Source: Megalonaias nervosa
Lineage: Eukaryota; Mollusca; Bivalvia; Unionida; Unionidae
NCBI GenBank assembly: GCA_016617855.1
Contig: JAECUM010093629.1
Location: forward strand, 1-64,000
Direction: 5' to 3'
DNA length: 64,000 nucleotides
This document shows, piece after piece, positions 29,410 to 40,652 of this stretch. The notes beneath the pieces are model-generated. The model made no database searches, had not been told where the DNA came from, and worked only from the letters and a program-made list of their open reading frames with translations. The position numbers and the translations under genes were made by a program. Position 1 is the first letter of the stretch. Each line of letters opens with the position of its first letter.

Positions 29410-32400
29410 ATGCAGGAATTATCCGCGATTGAACCCTCCGCAGCAAGATTTGATCTTGACAGACTGCATAAATTTAGTTTTTCTATGCAAGATCTAGCTT
29501 TAACGAATAAAGATATAACAAAACGTATCCATGAGGCCAAAAAGGAATTTCGCGACGATGGTGCGGCTCATGTGTGGTCGACATTCAGAATTGGAAATAT
29601 TGTTAATGTGATGAATGACAAACGAGGAAAAATGATTATTGACTACCTTGTTCAGAAATATTTTATTTTAATAAAATTTATTGTAAAGACAGATGATGAC
29701 ACCTGGATTATTCGTGACAAACGTGACTCTGTCCATAGGTCAGGAGATAATATTGTTCTTAGTAAAAATTCCATACCAGGAATACTGACTGGTATTGATA
29801 AACCGTATTACGAGCGATCATACCCTGTGACTGCGGTTGTATACGCGGTATACCCGTTAAATAATAAACCTGACGTTGGGGATCTCAAACCTATGAAATT
29901 ATCATTGACAGCATCAAGAATAAATTGCGTAGCTGAACGGGTTACAGAACACTTCACAAACGCGATACGCGGAAACGGTTTAACGGATTTAAGACGTAAA
30001 AAAATAAACACCTGGGCAGAAAGTTAAAGATACCGGAGCGTCTATCAGCGACGTTGCTGAGCTGGGAAAGAAATTAAAATTCCCAATAACGGTGAAGACG
30101 TTAACCGGGGAGATTTTGTACAAACCAAAATATAAATCAAGGGGAGCTTCGATAGATATTATTGATCATAACGCACACGCGTGGACCATGGCGGTAACAA
30201 TATTTCCCGGAGACAGAACGGTTAAATTTTATAATGGTCATGTATTCGATGCTATCAGAAATATCAGTAAAATTGACCCTGTATCTGTTTGGCTGTTTCA
30301 GAGTTCGGAATATGATCATCATGATCAGTTTGTACGATCTAATGGTGATATTTATCGTACAGAATCTCTCCATGGGGAAATGAAAGATCTTGCACAACGC
30401 CTTTGGCATAAATACACATCTGATGATATTAAGGTTAAACAGTTACTTAATAATTGTTTTACCGTTCCATCAGTTGCTGCTCACTACGCTCAGGAGAAAA
30501 ATTTATGGAAACCGACACGATTAGAATTTCTTGAAGATGTCCAGAAAAGTTGGATCGAATACGGACACGGCGGATTGTGGAACACTAAATACGATTATAA
30601 TGACGTTATCTCAGTTGATATGGTAGCGTGTTATCCTGGAAGTTTTCTTGGATACGGAGTGTGTTCTGAATACTTGAAGAGATTTGGACATCCGACACAC
30701 AAGATGACCAGAGTAGCGATAAACGGACCTTTACCTGCTGACCTAACCGGATTTGCTTGTATAGAGTCGTTCGAGTTTTACGAGGATCTCCATCCGATTG
30801 TTTATGCGTGGTTTGGAAAACATTTTTCAGAGCGATGTTGGGCTCCAATAGTACTAATAAAGTATATGCTTGATGCGTGAATTTGAATGTCATTATGCGT
30901 AAGTGAAGCAATTATATCATACCACGTGCAGAAACAGGTTTGGTTGCCTGAACCGGATGTATTTAATGATGTTGAAAGAGATTTTCCTAATCCCGAAGAT
31001 ATTTTTAGTGAATGCAAGAGAAAATGTGATGAGAAATTTGCAAAAGATCTCGGCAGAAAAATAATTGGTAAATTTACGCAAGGAGGATCACAGGATCATA
31101 AACGAGCGTGTACAAGATTAATCATGGACGATGCTGAACTCGATTTTATAATCGATGATACAACGGAGAAAAACACGTGTATAAGTCGAAGTAATGCTTA
31201 TTTATCAGACGGAACAAAATTAGGTACAATTGTGAGGTGTTCTGATGGCGAGTAACCGCAGTTTACTCATTTAAGATCTTCGATGCTAGCGTATGTTTCG
31301 ATAAATCTATTATCTATGATAAACAGATTTCCTCGTTACGCAGTCAGAGTCGCGACCGATTCATTTTATTTAAACAAAAAATATGCGGATTCGTTAAAAC
31401 AATTACATATTAACGATCACGCATCATGGGGCGAATGGAGAATAAAACACGAGGATATAATCAGTTATTCTGAATCCGCTGATGTTGAAATTGCGAGAAT
31501 ATATTACAAGAATAATCAGCTATCAAGGATGTCATCGGCACCATCTGTATATGATCCCGTAGCTAGACATAAACCGTTTATCTTAATGGGTGTGGTGGTT
31601 CAGGTAAAACAACACGCGCGATTAAATTATTTAGTAATTGTTCTGATATGATTGTTTTGACACCGACACACAAACTCGCCAGGGAAATAAAAGAACGAGG
31701 AGTAAAATCGTGTACATATCATAGTTTCTTTAGATGGTGCGGAAACGCATGGACTCCATCGCGGATGGGTGAGAAATACATTCCTAAAATTATTATCTGG
31801 GACGAGATATGCACGGTGCCGCTAGAGGTATTAAAAATATTTCTTGATTGGCTGTTATTAAAGAATACTGCTGTGATAATGTGTGGCGATCATGGTCAAC
31901 CGCCACCTTTCATTGGATCGTCTCCACATGAGTGGCTGAAAACATTTGTAGATTATTACGAAGAAATTCCTGATGACCATAGAGCTATTGATGGATCACT
32001 AAAATTTTGAGTTTAAAACGTTAATAAGATTACAGCCAGATAAAATACAACGTGAGATAATGTGTAAAGTAATTCCAGAAACTTCTATGAATGATTTTTG
32101 GGCTTTATGGAAACCTGCTGATTTGATAGTTGCAAGTAGAAAAATAGTTCGTGATAGATACACTTCAACAACAATTACTTACGTTACATAAAGAAAAATT
32201 TTCAAATCTACATGTACCTTTGTGTTATCGCCCAGCAGATACTCGACGACAGAATGTTGATGTTGAGATTTCTGGTGGTGGAATACAAAATCTTGTGTTA
32301 AATGATATTGTTTTAGTTGTTGTTGATGTTGTTGAGAGCGCGTTAAGCGTAGGTAAATCGCCGTGGACGTTAGGATACGCTATAACGATTCACTCGTCAC

Positions 32401-32642
32401 AGGGATTAACTATTACCGATACGAGCATTTGGATTGTCGATGATCGTATTGAGTGGTCACATTTAGTTTATCTAGCAGTGTCTCGAGTCAGAAGAATATC
32501 TCAACTGGGCAGGGTTATCATGGATTGCGTAATAACCGAAGAAATTCCCGATAATATTGTCAATAAAAAATTAGCGAGTTATAAGCAATGTGACAAAAAA
32601 AAAATAATCGCGATTTTGATATCGATGTTGAATTTATTATAA
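29410..32642 (+). pseudogene. DNA polymerase-SF1 helicase fusion (element 2), multiply broken
   Basis: The ATG at 29410 begins the homologue of 9897-13036. Open pieces are 29410-30027, 30092-30880, 30887-31255, 31283-31651, 31648-32010 and 32151-32642, separated by small indels and stops (TGA at 30878). Palm motif A is seen as VISVDMVACYP, motif C as RVATDSFY, Walker B as IIWDEI, motif III as GDHGQPPP and motif VI as LAVSR. The palm and helicase lie in the same order and spacing as in element 1, so the fusion is ancestral and not an artefact of one copy. Confidence 0.75.
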
Positions 32643-32828
32643 CACTAAAAGCACAACAAAATAATCATTGTGCAAGTTGTAACTGTAATATGCTGTGGCA
32701 GTACTTAAGTAATAATCCAAGACAATTTACCGTTGATAGAATTAATAGTAATCATGGTCAACACACGCGAAAATGTAATGCTGACCTGTCTTGAATGTAA
32801 TCGACGTCGGGGCACTGCAAGTTTATGA
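32600..32828 (+). pseudogene. HNH-like C-terminal extension (element 2)
   Basis: After a run of ten A, an alternative frame encodes HCASCNC, FTVDRIN and LTCLECNRRRG, ending at TGA 32826-32828. It has one internal indel near 32768. Same layout as element 1, where the run has nine A. Confidence 0.55.
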
Positions 32829-33814
32829 AAGTGAACGCGCTGGTTGTGTATCTGTAGGAATTATTTGTAATTGTTCGCGTACAAATCCACGCTGAGAAGC
32901 AGTTGAATCTAATCTGTAGATTGCGGGTCTACCTGTGGACCTTACCACGCTAGACATTTTGTGTGTGGTCACATTCCAGACAGGATCAGTTGCTCTTTTT
33001 CTACCTCCTTCAAGTTCACCAGGTTCGTATAGACATCTTACGGTAACATTACCTAGTACTGATTGAGAGGAAGAGTTAAGTTATCCGTAGCCATCACTAC
33101 GGGGTATATATATATATATTTTTTTTGATCGCATTAGAAGGTTTCCTAGAAGTTGCACGAGTCACTTCGTCGTTTAACGCAGCTATCACACTCGGTAACC
33201 TTGCAACCCATTCATGAGATCTCTCCATGGGTTTAATGTTGGTAGATATTTCCCTCGCGTATTGGTATCCAAATAACCGTTCAGCAAGTGTTCGATTAAA
33301 TCGTTCAACAATTGCCTGATTACGATGAATTTCTGTGTCCTCGTCTGATTTTAACGTTATGTCGCTTCATCAACGATGATACTGCACCAAGAAATTCTTT
33401 GCCAGGATCAACCTGTAGCAGTTGTGGCCATCGTAGGGGTCCTCGTTGATAAATGCGTTCAAACGCAGATGCAACTTCAGTCGCTGTTTTAGTTGATAAT
33501 GGTTCTGCTTCTTTATACCTACTCGCAACATCAACGAGTGTTAACGCGTATTTGTATGTGTATTGACGTCTACGTGTTTTAATGGTATCGTGTGGTAAAA
33601 ACAAAATATCTGCTTGATGAACTTCATTATGGGTACTAACATCAAAATACGCGTACTGAATTTTTTTAGGTGGACGTAGATAGATTTGTCATATTGCCTG
33701 TCGTGCTAACCACGCTGCAGCGACATATCGTGAGACTTTTGCTGCTTCAGCAAGTTTACTAATCGCTGCTTTACCTCTCCAGAATCCTCTCGGGGAATAA
33801 TAAACAGATTCCAT
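32823..33814 (-). pseudogene. Retrovirus-type integrase (element 2), broken
   Basis: It starts at the ATG at 33814 on the minus strand and ends at a TAA at 32823-32825. A stop falls near 33690, and the catalytic core is open in 33604-33320 (EVHQADILFLP, VDVASRYKEAEP, DPGKEFLG). Beyond this, several frame changes affect the region with the catalytic glutamate, and 33060-33130 carries an inserted TA-rich stretch. It is homologous to 13240-14208 along its length. Confidence 0.75.
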
Positions 33815-33830
33815 TATAATAATCAGTTGA

Positions 33831-34331
33831 TTAATTACCAGCCCCTAACATTATTTTACCTTTCATACCAGCTTTTATCAGAAAAGCAGCTAATCTTTCT
33901 CGAAGTGATTTATCGGTTATAGAATTTAACGCATGAATCAACTTCACATCTGCAAGGTGCCGTTGTTGTAAATCCTTACTTTTATACGCGACATCGTGAA
34001 TGTGACACGCTTGATCGATTTTATTTATTGGATATTCTCCAGGTTTTGGTTGGTCTTGGTTATCGAGTCGGATATCGAGACGAGTTCCAGAACCACAATA
34101 ATTATATCCGTGTCAATGTTTTTCACCGGGATACTTTGCCCATGGAGTTCCTGGTAATTTACCTAACGAAGCAGCGATATCACCACCTGTCTTTAATGAA
34201 ATAAATTTATATTTTTTTGTACCACATTTAACACACTTGCATGTAAGTGCTCGCCTGTTATGTTTTGTTATTATTGTCTTTAATTCACTTGTGGGCGTAC
34301 TCGCTCTACATCGAACACAATATAAATTCAT
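33831..34331 (-). pseudogene. Zinc-ribbon plus phospholipase A2-like protein (element 2), one nonsense codon
   Basis: The ATG at 34331 starts an N-terminal zinc ribbon with intact CxxC (YCVRC) and CKCVKCG pairs. A TGA near 34113-34115 interrupts it directly before the calcium-loop signature GYNYCGSGT. The IDQACHIHD catalytic segment is followed by a tyrosine-containing stretch absent from element 1, and the frame continues to a TAA at 33831-33833. It is 16 bp upstream of the integrase gene on the same strand. This copy shows the full domain layout. Confidence 0.75.
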
Positions 34332-34342
34332 ATTAATATTAT

Positions 34343-35009
34343 ATGGATATAATTGATTTCTCAGCGACACGAAAACAAGAGCAGTCAAGCATCACCCAGC
34401 GCTACCAAATTCTATCAGAGCGATTATACTTGGCCCATCTGGGTCTGGTAAAACGCAATTATTACTTAATCTGATGATGCGATGGCTGAAGTGGGATAAA
34501 TTATATTTAGTAGCGCCATCTGTAGATGATCAACGATGTTACGAAGTACTTAAAGATTTTAGTGAAAATGCGAAGTCGCTGAATGAAGACGGTAATGATG
34601 TTGTTGATTTTATTACCGATATCGATGAAGCTCCATCTGTAGATGACCTAGATGGATGTATCAATAATCTCGTAGTATACGATGATGTAATGCTGGATAA
34701 ACAATCCAATCCAGCTCGTATATTTTCGCGAGGCCGTCATAAAAAATACTGACGTGATCTGTTACTCGGCGATATACACAAATTCCTAAAGTATTCAGAG
34801 ATAATTGCAATATCTTAATCGTATTTAATGGAGTAGATAATTATACCTTACAAAACATTTATTATACTTGGTGTTCAGGGGACATGGACATGATTAAATT
34901 TAGAAACTTCTTTTCAAAAGCACAAGCTGTTCCGTTCAGATTTATAACAATAAATTTACATAACCCCAGATATAGATATAGTATAGGCCTAGATAAAATC
35001 TTTGGTTAA
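34343..35009 (+). pseudogene. A32-like packaging ATPase (element 2), frameshifted
   Basis: The ATG at 34343 lies 11 bp from the divergent PLA2-like start. An indel near 34385 breaks the N-terminus before the Walker A region (GPSGSGKTQ). The frame is open 34474-34752 with NLVVYDDVML as Walker B, then shifts again near 34745 before the FFSKAQA region. The stop is at 35007-35009, at the edge of the right TIR. Confidence 0.78.
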
Positions 35010-35220
35010 TTTACAGCAGCAGAGGGGGTGAACTACCGATATCGAGTGACCAACGCGTAAACGAAACAAATAAGAAAACGCATCAGAGATAAAGTAACGT
35101 GATATAAAGTTAGAGGTTGCGGTTTAGCGTTACTGACCTTATTTTTTCAGCACTCGTAGGAACCTTAATTTTCATAAATAAGGTCTCTACAAAAATGGTC
35201 TGTTCACCCCCTCTGCTGCT
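35008..35220 (-). repeat. Right TIR of element 2 (213 bp)
   Basis: It is the inverse of 18612-18825. It ends in CCCCCTCTGCTGCT, followed by the target duplication ACTGTT at 35221. Confidence 0.92.
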
Positions 35221-35320
35221 ACTGTTGAGATGGAGTTTATTTTTGCAAGAGTACAATCTTGACTTCAGGCACATTAAAGGAAAAGATAATTTAATTGCAG
35301 ATGCACATTCCCGTGTATAG
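35221..35320 (+). pseudogene. Retrotransposon RNase H, C-terminal part
   Basis: Directly after element 2 the RNase H frame of 18056-18611 resumes (FLQEYNLDFRHIKGKDN) and ends with a TAG at 35318-35320. The first bases are the duplicated target site. This shows that element 2 was inserted into an RNase H coding frame and that RNase H is the last domain of this retrotransposon. Confidence 0.85.
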
Positions 35321-35462
35321 AAATGTCATTTTCATATTCACCTTTGTGTAGATTCATAAGAGTTCTTCTTATGTAATTTCATTTTACCTCGTGTATAATT
35401 TACATCTGGTAAAAAAGAAAGCTTTATTACATAAATCTTTCTTTTTTCTTTATGGGGGAAAG
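35321..35462 (+). promoter_or_regulatory. Retrotransposon 3' untranslated region with polypurine tract
   Basis: Non-coding stretch between the RNase H stop and the LTR. GGGGGAAAG at 35454-35462 is the plus-strand primer site immediately before the LTR start TGTTACG. Confidence 0.75.
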
Positions 35463-36401
35463 TGTTACGACCCTGTAGTTAAATTACATGTGTGTTAAAA
35501 TTTGAAATCTTTCTATATTTTTTTGTTTCATTTTTATTTCATTTTTATATCTTTAAATATAGTTATTATTATTATGACGACGATTTTGTTCGCAGGGTCT
35601 AATAGTTTGTTAGAAACATCGTATTTATTTAAAACGTAAATGTGACTCGTGTAAGCACGATTTTTGCATGATAGTTTTTCGTCGCAAGTAAACATTCAGC
35701 AGTAGCTATGTAAATGATTGGCTGATACTTGTTCAGGCTTTCGTAATGTCCAGATGGATTGCGAAATCACACGTGTCTTCCGTGCGTGTGTACATGAAAC
35801 GACGTATTAGTTTCTTTTATATGCTTAGTTATCGGTAAGAAAGTTTAGTCACAGTCGTAGTCAGTCATAGTTGAGAGTCACATCATAACATCTTGTAGAG
35901 TTTCTAATACCTTAAGGAAAGGTATTCCTGTGCTGGAAAGAGTTGTTCGTTCGTACGAGAACAACATGTGTATTGTTTGTGGTGGTAGCTGTACTTCATC
36001 TACTTTGTAAATAATTAGTTTTCCTGGAGAACAACACTACTGGCTTTGGACAAAGACATCTATTGAATTATTTCTAAATTGGAGCAGAACAATACAATTT
36101 GTGATTCACAGTGAAAATTCTGGACATTTTGTGTCAGCCTTCGTCTGACGTCATCATCCGCCATCTTGGAACGGAACTGAGATTCAGACTATATCAAATT
36201 AGATCTGTTTATTCACAGGACTTATGTTTTCACAACTTTAGAACAAATTTTTGGAATCTTTTTCGTAAATCGTAAGTCTTGTTTCATTTATTTACCTTTT
36301 CACCGTGTTTTCTAGGGAAATGAATTATTTTTGTTAAAATTTAAAAAGCTTGTTGTAGTCACTCTTTCTTTGTGTTACTTTGAACGAGCCGATACGTAAC
36401 A
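35463..36401 (+). repeat. 3' LTR of the Gmr1-type retrotransposon (939 bp)
   Basis: It starts TGTTACG after the polypurine tract and ends CGTAACA, a perfect 7-bp terminal inverted pair. A TATA-like TTTTATATGC lies near 35815. The 5' LTR is outside the window, so LTR age cannot be estimated here. Confidence 0.8.
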
Positions 36402-36784
36402 CTATCTAATATCACATAAGGTACAGAAGATGAAACACGGGGACAGAGATCCACGTTCTGCGGGAAGAAAAGGGTGTCGACCCCACGGGGATATGATGTT
36501 CGTCCATCGGTGTCGATGATGACCATTTAATGTCATCAAATTCACTGGGGGTGGATCCGGAGATGGCTGATCCGTCCAATCCGGGCCCGGAAGCGTCTGT
36601 TGCAGTGGGGACATGGATGTACAGGTTGCTGACTACGAGTTGCGGAACTGGTGTTCCTGGATTTTCGCAGAGCACGTTTTTCAGATGCCCCACCAGCCAT
36701 TTCTGTTCAAAGGCTGCCGCACCGGCATTGACTCGACTGCATCAAGCAGATCGATCAGCAGCGACACTCTCCCAGCTGTCAGGG

Positions 36785-37839
36785 TCAATGCCAAAGTTCT
36801 TCAGCGAGGCCTTGAGGGTGTCCTTGTACCTCTTCTTTTGACCACCGTGAGATCTCTTGTCTTGCTATAGCTCTCCATTGAACACCTTCTTGGTTAGGTG
36901 TTTTTCCGGCACACGGACAACATGGCCAACCCATCGGAGTTGTGCCTTGCACAGCATGGTGTGGATGCTTGTCATGCCGGCCTGAGTGAGCACCTGTGTT
37001 CGGTACCTTGTCCTGCCATCTGATCTTCAGCGGTTTTCTCAGGGAGCTCAGGTGGAAGTGGTTCAGTTTTTTAACATGGCGGCTATACACAGTCCATGTC
37101 TCGCAAGCATAGAGGAGGGTGGGGAGAACAACCACTGCGTAGACTTTGAGTTTGGTGGCAAGCTTGATGCCTCTCCTATCCCAGACATTTGAGCGGAGTC
37201 TGCCAAATGCTACGCTGGCTTTGGCAATCCTGGTGTTGACCTTGTCGTCTATGTGGACTGCTTGTGTGAGGGTACTGCCGAGGTATGTGAACCTGTCCAC
37301 ATTTCTGAGCTTTTGGCCATTGACAGTGATCGATGGTTCCAGGTAATCTATTCCAGGAGCTGGCTGATGGAGAACGTCGGTCTTGCTGGTGGAGATGGTG
37401 AGTCCGAAGTTGTTGCACGCTGTGGAAAAGAGGTCAATGCTCTGTTGCATGCCTGCCTCCGTGCTGGTATTGAGGGCACAGTCATCTGCAAACAGGAAGT
37501 CGCGAATGTTCTTAACTTGAACTTTGGTTTTGGCTTGAAGCCTCCTCAGGTTGAACAACTTCCCATCCGGACGATATCGGAGACCGACTCCCACATCGCT
37601 GTTCCTGAAAACATCCATCAGCATGGCGGAGAACATGAGGCTGAAGAGAGTGGGAACTAAAACGCATCATTGTTTCACACCATTCGTAACGACAAAGGGT
37701 TCGGAATAGCTAACCCTGATCCTGGACTCTGGCAAGCATGCCATCATGAAATTGCTTCACCATTTCAATGAAGCTTTCTGGACATCCAAATTTGGCCATG
37801 ATCTTCCAAAGGCCTTCCCGGCTGACAGTGTCGAATGCC
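36785..37839 (-). pseudogene. LINE reverse transcriptase, C-terminal part
   Basis: On the minus strand the open stretch 37636-36785 contains the catalytic FLFADDCAL, the RTYLGS-type thumb motif (RFTYLGSTLTQ) and the LLYACETWT motif typical of LINE RT C-termini. Upstream in-frame pieces reach 37839, where the MITE begins. The frame drifts after residue 205. The exact clade cannot be set from sequence alone; it resembles LINE proteins widespread in marine invertebrates. Confidence 0.75.
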
Positions 37840-37842
37840 TTA

Positions 37843-38492
37843 GGTGGCGCTCAACAGTTTCGTATTTTGCATAGTTAGAATTTTAAAGAAAAAGAATTTC
37901 CCCGGGTTGCTTCGCTAGTTATACTGGCTATTTAAAAGAGACCTTGTATATCTTATGTACTGTTCAAAGAACCTTTAATTCCCTTTATTTTGGTGCATGA
38001 TTGATGGGTGTAATATGGGTTATAGAGAATACAGCTTGGCCTTACTCCAGATGTGCACCTTTCAAAACAAAGTGCTAGCTCCACTTGGTCATTTCACTTC
38101 CTGAACTCCAGAGGTAAATTGTAAAAAAATGAGCCGATAACTTTTTGTACATTTTGTATATTTGGTAATTCATTCATTGCACTTTCAGAAGCTGGTATTG
38201 TCTAGTCTGGCAAAATTCATTTTCATTATTTTAATAGCTGCTAAGGATAGTGTACTTCAGACAAATTCAGGCTGATTTTTGGAGCACAAGGGAGCCGTCA
38301 TTTTAGTTAGCAGTGTGCTAAGATCATTACAATTTCCAAAAGCACAATATCCAAAGAAATGTCAGCCACATTACATCAAAGTAGCATAGGGGTATGCCAA
38401 CATTCTCTCCACTATGCATGTTTTAAATGCAAACAACTTCACCTTACATACGTCACTCTCTCAAAAGTACATAAAAACTGGTGAGCGCCCTC
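37843..38492. mobile_element. 650-bp Harbinger-like MITE inserted in the LINE
   Basis: The ends are inverted: GGTGGCGCTCAACAGTTT at the left and, in inverse, GAGGGCGCTCACCAGTTT at the right. TTA flanks it at 37840-37842 and 38493-38495. Removing it restores the continuity of the LINE RT reading frame across the site. A TTA duplication and GC-rich short TIRs suit the PIF/Harbinger group. No transposase is encoded. Confidence 0.75.
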
Positions 38493-38495
38493 TTA

Positions 38496-39175
38496 GTCAG
38501 GTCCACGAAGGTGGATTATAGCGGGACATTTTGTTCCTGACACTTTTCTTGCATCTGCCTGGCAGCAAAGATCATGTCTATGTGCCCTCTCCTTTCTGAA
38601 ACCACATTGACTTTCTGGCAGTAGGTCATGATCAAGGTGCTCTGAGTCTGTTCAGCAGTAGCCTGGCGAGGACCTTGCCTGCGATGCAGAGTAGAGAGAT
38701 TCCTCTATGGTTGTCGCAGGATTGGCGATTTCCTTTGCGTTTGTAAATGTGGATGATGGATGCATCTTTGAATTCCTGGGGTATGCGTTTCTGCTTCCAC
38801 ATCCCACAAAACATCTGTTAATCTTTCCACTAGCTTAGGCCCAGCTGGGATGGAGTCTGCTCCTGGAGCTTTCCCGCTAGACAGGAGTTCAATGGCCTTA
38901 TGAGTTTCCAGCACTGTTGGAGGGTCAGCCAATCTCTCGTTGATCTCCACCTGGGGTAGACCGTTGATCGCTTCATCGTTGATGGAAGCGGGTCTGTTGT
39001 GAACACCGTCAAAGTGTTCCACCCAGCGATCCAGTATCTTCTCCTTCTCTGTTATGAGAGTGCTGACATTAGAGCTCAAAAGTGGGGCTGTGCCTGGTGT
39101 TACTGGGCCATAAACATCACGAAGAGCACTATAGAAATTCTTCATGTCGTCTTTCGGCAAAGGCCTGAATATCAC
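38496..39175 (-). pseudogene. LINE reverse transcriptase, N-terminal part
   Basis: Minus-strand pieces include VLETHKAIELLSSGKAPGAD (start of the RT domain), FKDASIIHIYKRKGNR and NHRGISLLCIAGKVLARLL, then the region with IDMIFAARQMQEK before the MITE. Small frame breaks occur at about 38820 and 38630. Confidence 0.75.
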
Positions 39176-39850
39176 CAGCCTTTCGGTTCAGCCATGTGCC
39201 CTGCGTCTTCTGCACAGTTTGGCGGACTCTGCTGAACGCATCTTTCTTTGCAGCGGAAATGTGGTCGATGCTGTACGCACGATGGAGATGATGCTTCTCC
39301 TCTAGCAGGGACTGTATTTCTTCAGTTCTCGTCAAACCAGTCTTGTTGCTTTCGCGCAGTGACGCCAAGGGTTTCAGATGCAGTAGAGTACACAAGCTGT
39401 CTGAAGGCCGCCCAACACTGATCTACGTCGTTGGTATCAAAGTCTGTGGTTTCCAGCTGGCTTGTCAGAGCTTCAGACAGAGCTTGCTCAGTGTTGCAGA
39501 CTTTCAGCCTGGAGACGTTGAGGCGTTTTGGGACTTTAAGTCCCTGTGGACGTCTGGGAGGTTGAATTCTAAGATTCATCTTGGATATCAGCAGCCTGTG
39601 GTCCGTGCAGCAGTCAGCACCACACATGGCTTTGGTCACAAGGACATCCTGCCTGTCACTCCTACGGATTAAGATGTAGTCGATCAGATGCCAATGCTTA
39701 GACCGTGGGTGCATCCAAGTTGTTTTGTTACGGTTGGGCAGACGGAAGACGGTGTTTGTGATCAGGAGATCATATGTTGCGCACATCCTCAAGAGCAGAT
39801 GTCCATTGCTGTTGCAGTTGCCAATGCCAATGGGACAGAGATCCACGTTC
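39129..39850 (-). pseudogene. LINE endonuclease (APE-type), C-terminal part
   Basis: The minus-strand frame 39846-39322 shows WMHPRSKHWHLIDYILI and the catalytic TDHRLLISK block of apurinic-type endonucleases. It begins abruptly within the domain (GIGNCNSNGHLLL), so the catalytic N-terminus is missing, as in a 5'-truncated insertion. A linker continues in another frame to 39129. Confidence 0.72.
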
Positions 39851-40020
39851 TGCGGGAAGAAAAGGGCGTCGATTCCATGGGGCTATACTATGAGGCTGTA
39901 TACTTGGTAGGAAGGTCTGAGGGGGAGCCAATGAAAACCGCAAACGTGGAACGTGGACATTCAGTACACCAACACTTGGAGAACATAAATATAATCCTTT
40001 TTCATAAGGCCTAGGAATAC

Positions 40021-40615
40021 TAATATCCATCTTTCTTTCCTTTTTCCAGTTTTTTTTTATACCCTTTTTGGATTTGACCGTTTATAATTGGCGTTAAACT
40101 TTAAGCTGAAAAGAGACGCATTTATTTCTAAACACATTAGCAAAAGCGGCTCTATATTAAATCCACAAAAATAAAATACCCCCAACCGCCCAAAACTGAA
40201 CCTTGGTCCCAACACCTATAAGACGGTGACTAAAACGTATATATGCATACATCTGAGAAACAAAGCATCATGCAATAATGTATACATATGTATCCATCAA
40301 ATCGAGTACAACGTTCAGAAATGCATACATTTAGAATTTTTTTTAGGAGCATATAAATATCAAACAACTATGAACGAATCTGTCTGAACAAAGGTCAGTC
40401 CTTACAAAGAAAAAGTAAAAAAACAATATTGCAATGACAACAATACAGCATATACACAGAGAAAATGTACAACATTAGGGGAATCTTCGGCCAAGATTGA
40501 AGAGTAATAAGGACGATGCCATGGAAACCAGCCAAAAACCAAACTGTCAGTTGGTGGAAGTACGTGTCATATAACAGTCTACTTAACTAGGATCAGGGAA
40601 GGAAACACCGGGACC

Positions 40616-40652
<37 letters not shown>

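Larger units (their letters stand above)
18612..35220 (+). mobile_element. Element 2: complete but decayed Polinton/adintovirus-like endogenous virus (16.6 kb)
   Basis: Both TIRs (18612-18825 and 35008-35220) and a 5-6 bp target duplication are visible. Gene content and orientation match element 1, except for one inverted block at about 26.0-27.3 kb and extra tandem repeats at 27.7-28.5 kb. Its TIR differs from that of element 1 over much of its length, and protein divergence is substantial, so it represents a separate infection or lineage. The polymerase, capsid, fibre, protease, integrase and ATPase genes are broken. Confidence 0.9.
36402..40020 (-). mobile_element. Degraded LINE (non-LTR retrotransposon), minus strand
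   Basis: Endonuclease remnants lie at the right and reverse transcriptase remnants at the left, in the order expected for a minus-strand copy. A 650-bp MITE splits the RT part. A repeat of about 45 bp (GACAGAGATCCACGTTCTGC core) occurs near both ends, at 36440 and 39834, in the same orientation. Frames are broken in many places. Confidence 0.75.

Noticed and set aside
1..35220. Tandem duplication of one virus-like element
   Set aside because: The two elements have different TIRs, substantial protein divergence, an inverted module and 3 kb of retrotransposon between them; each interrupts a different part of the retroelement.
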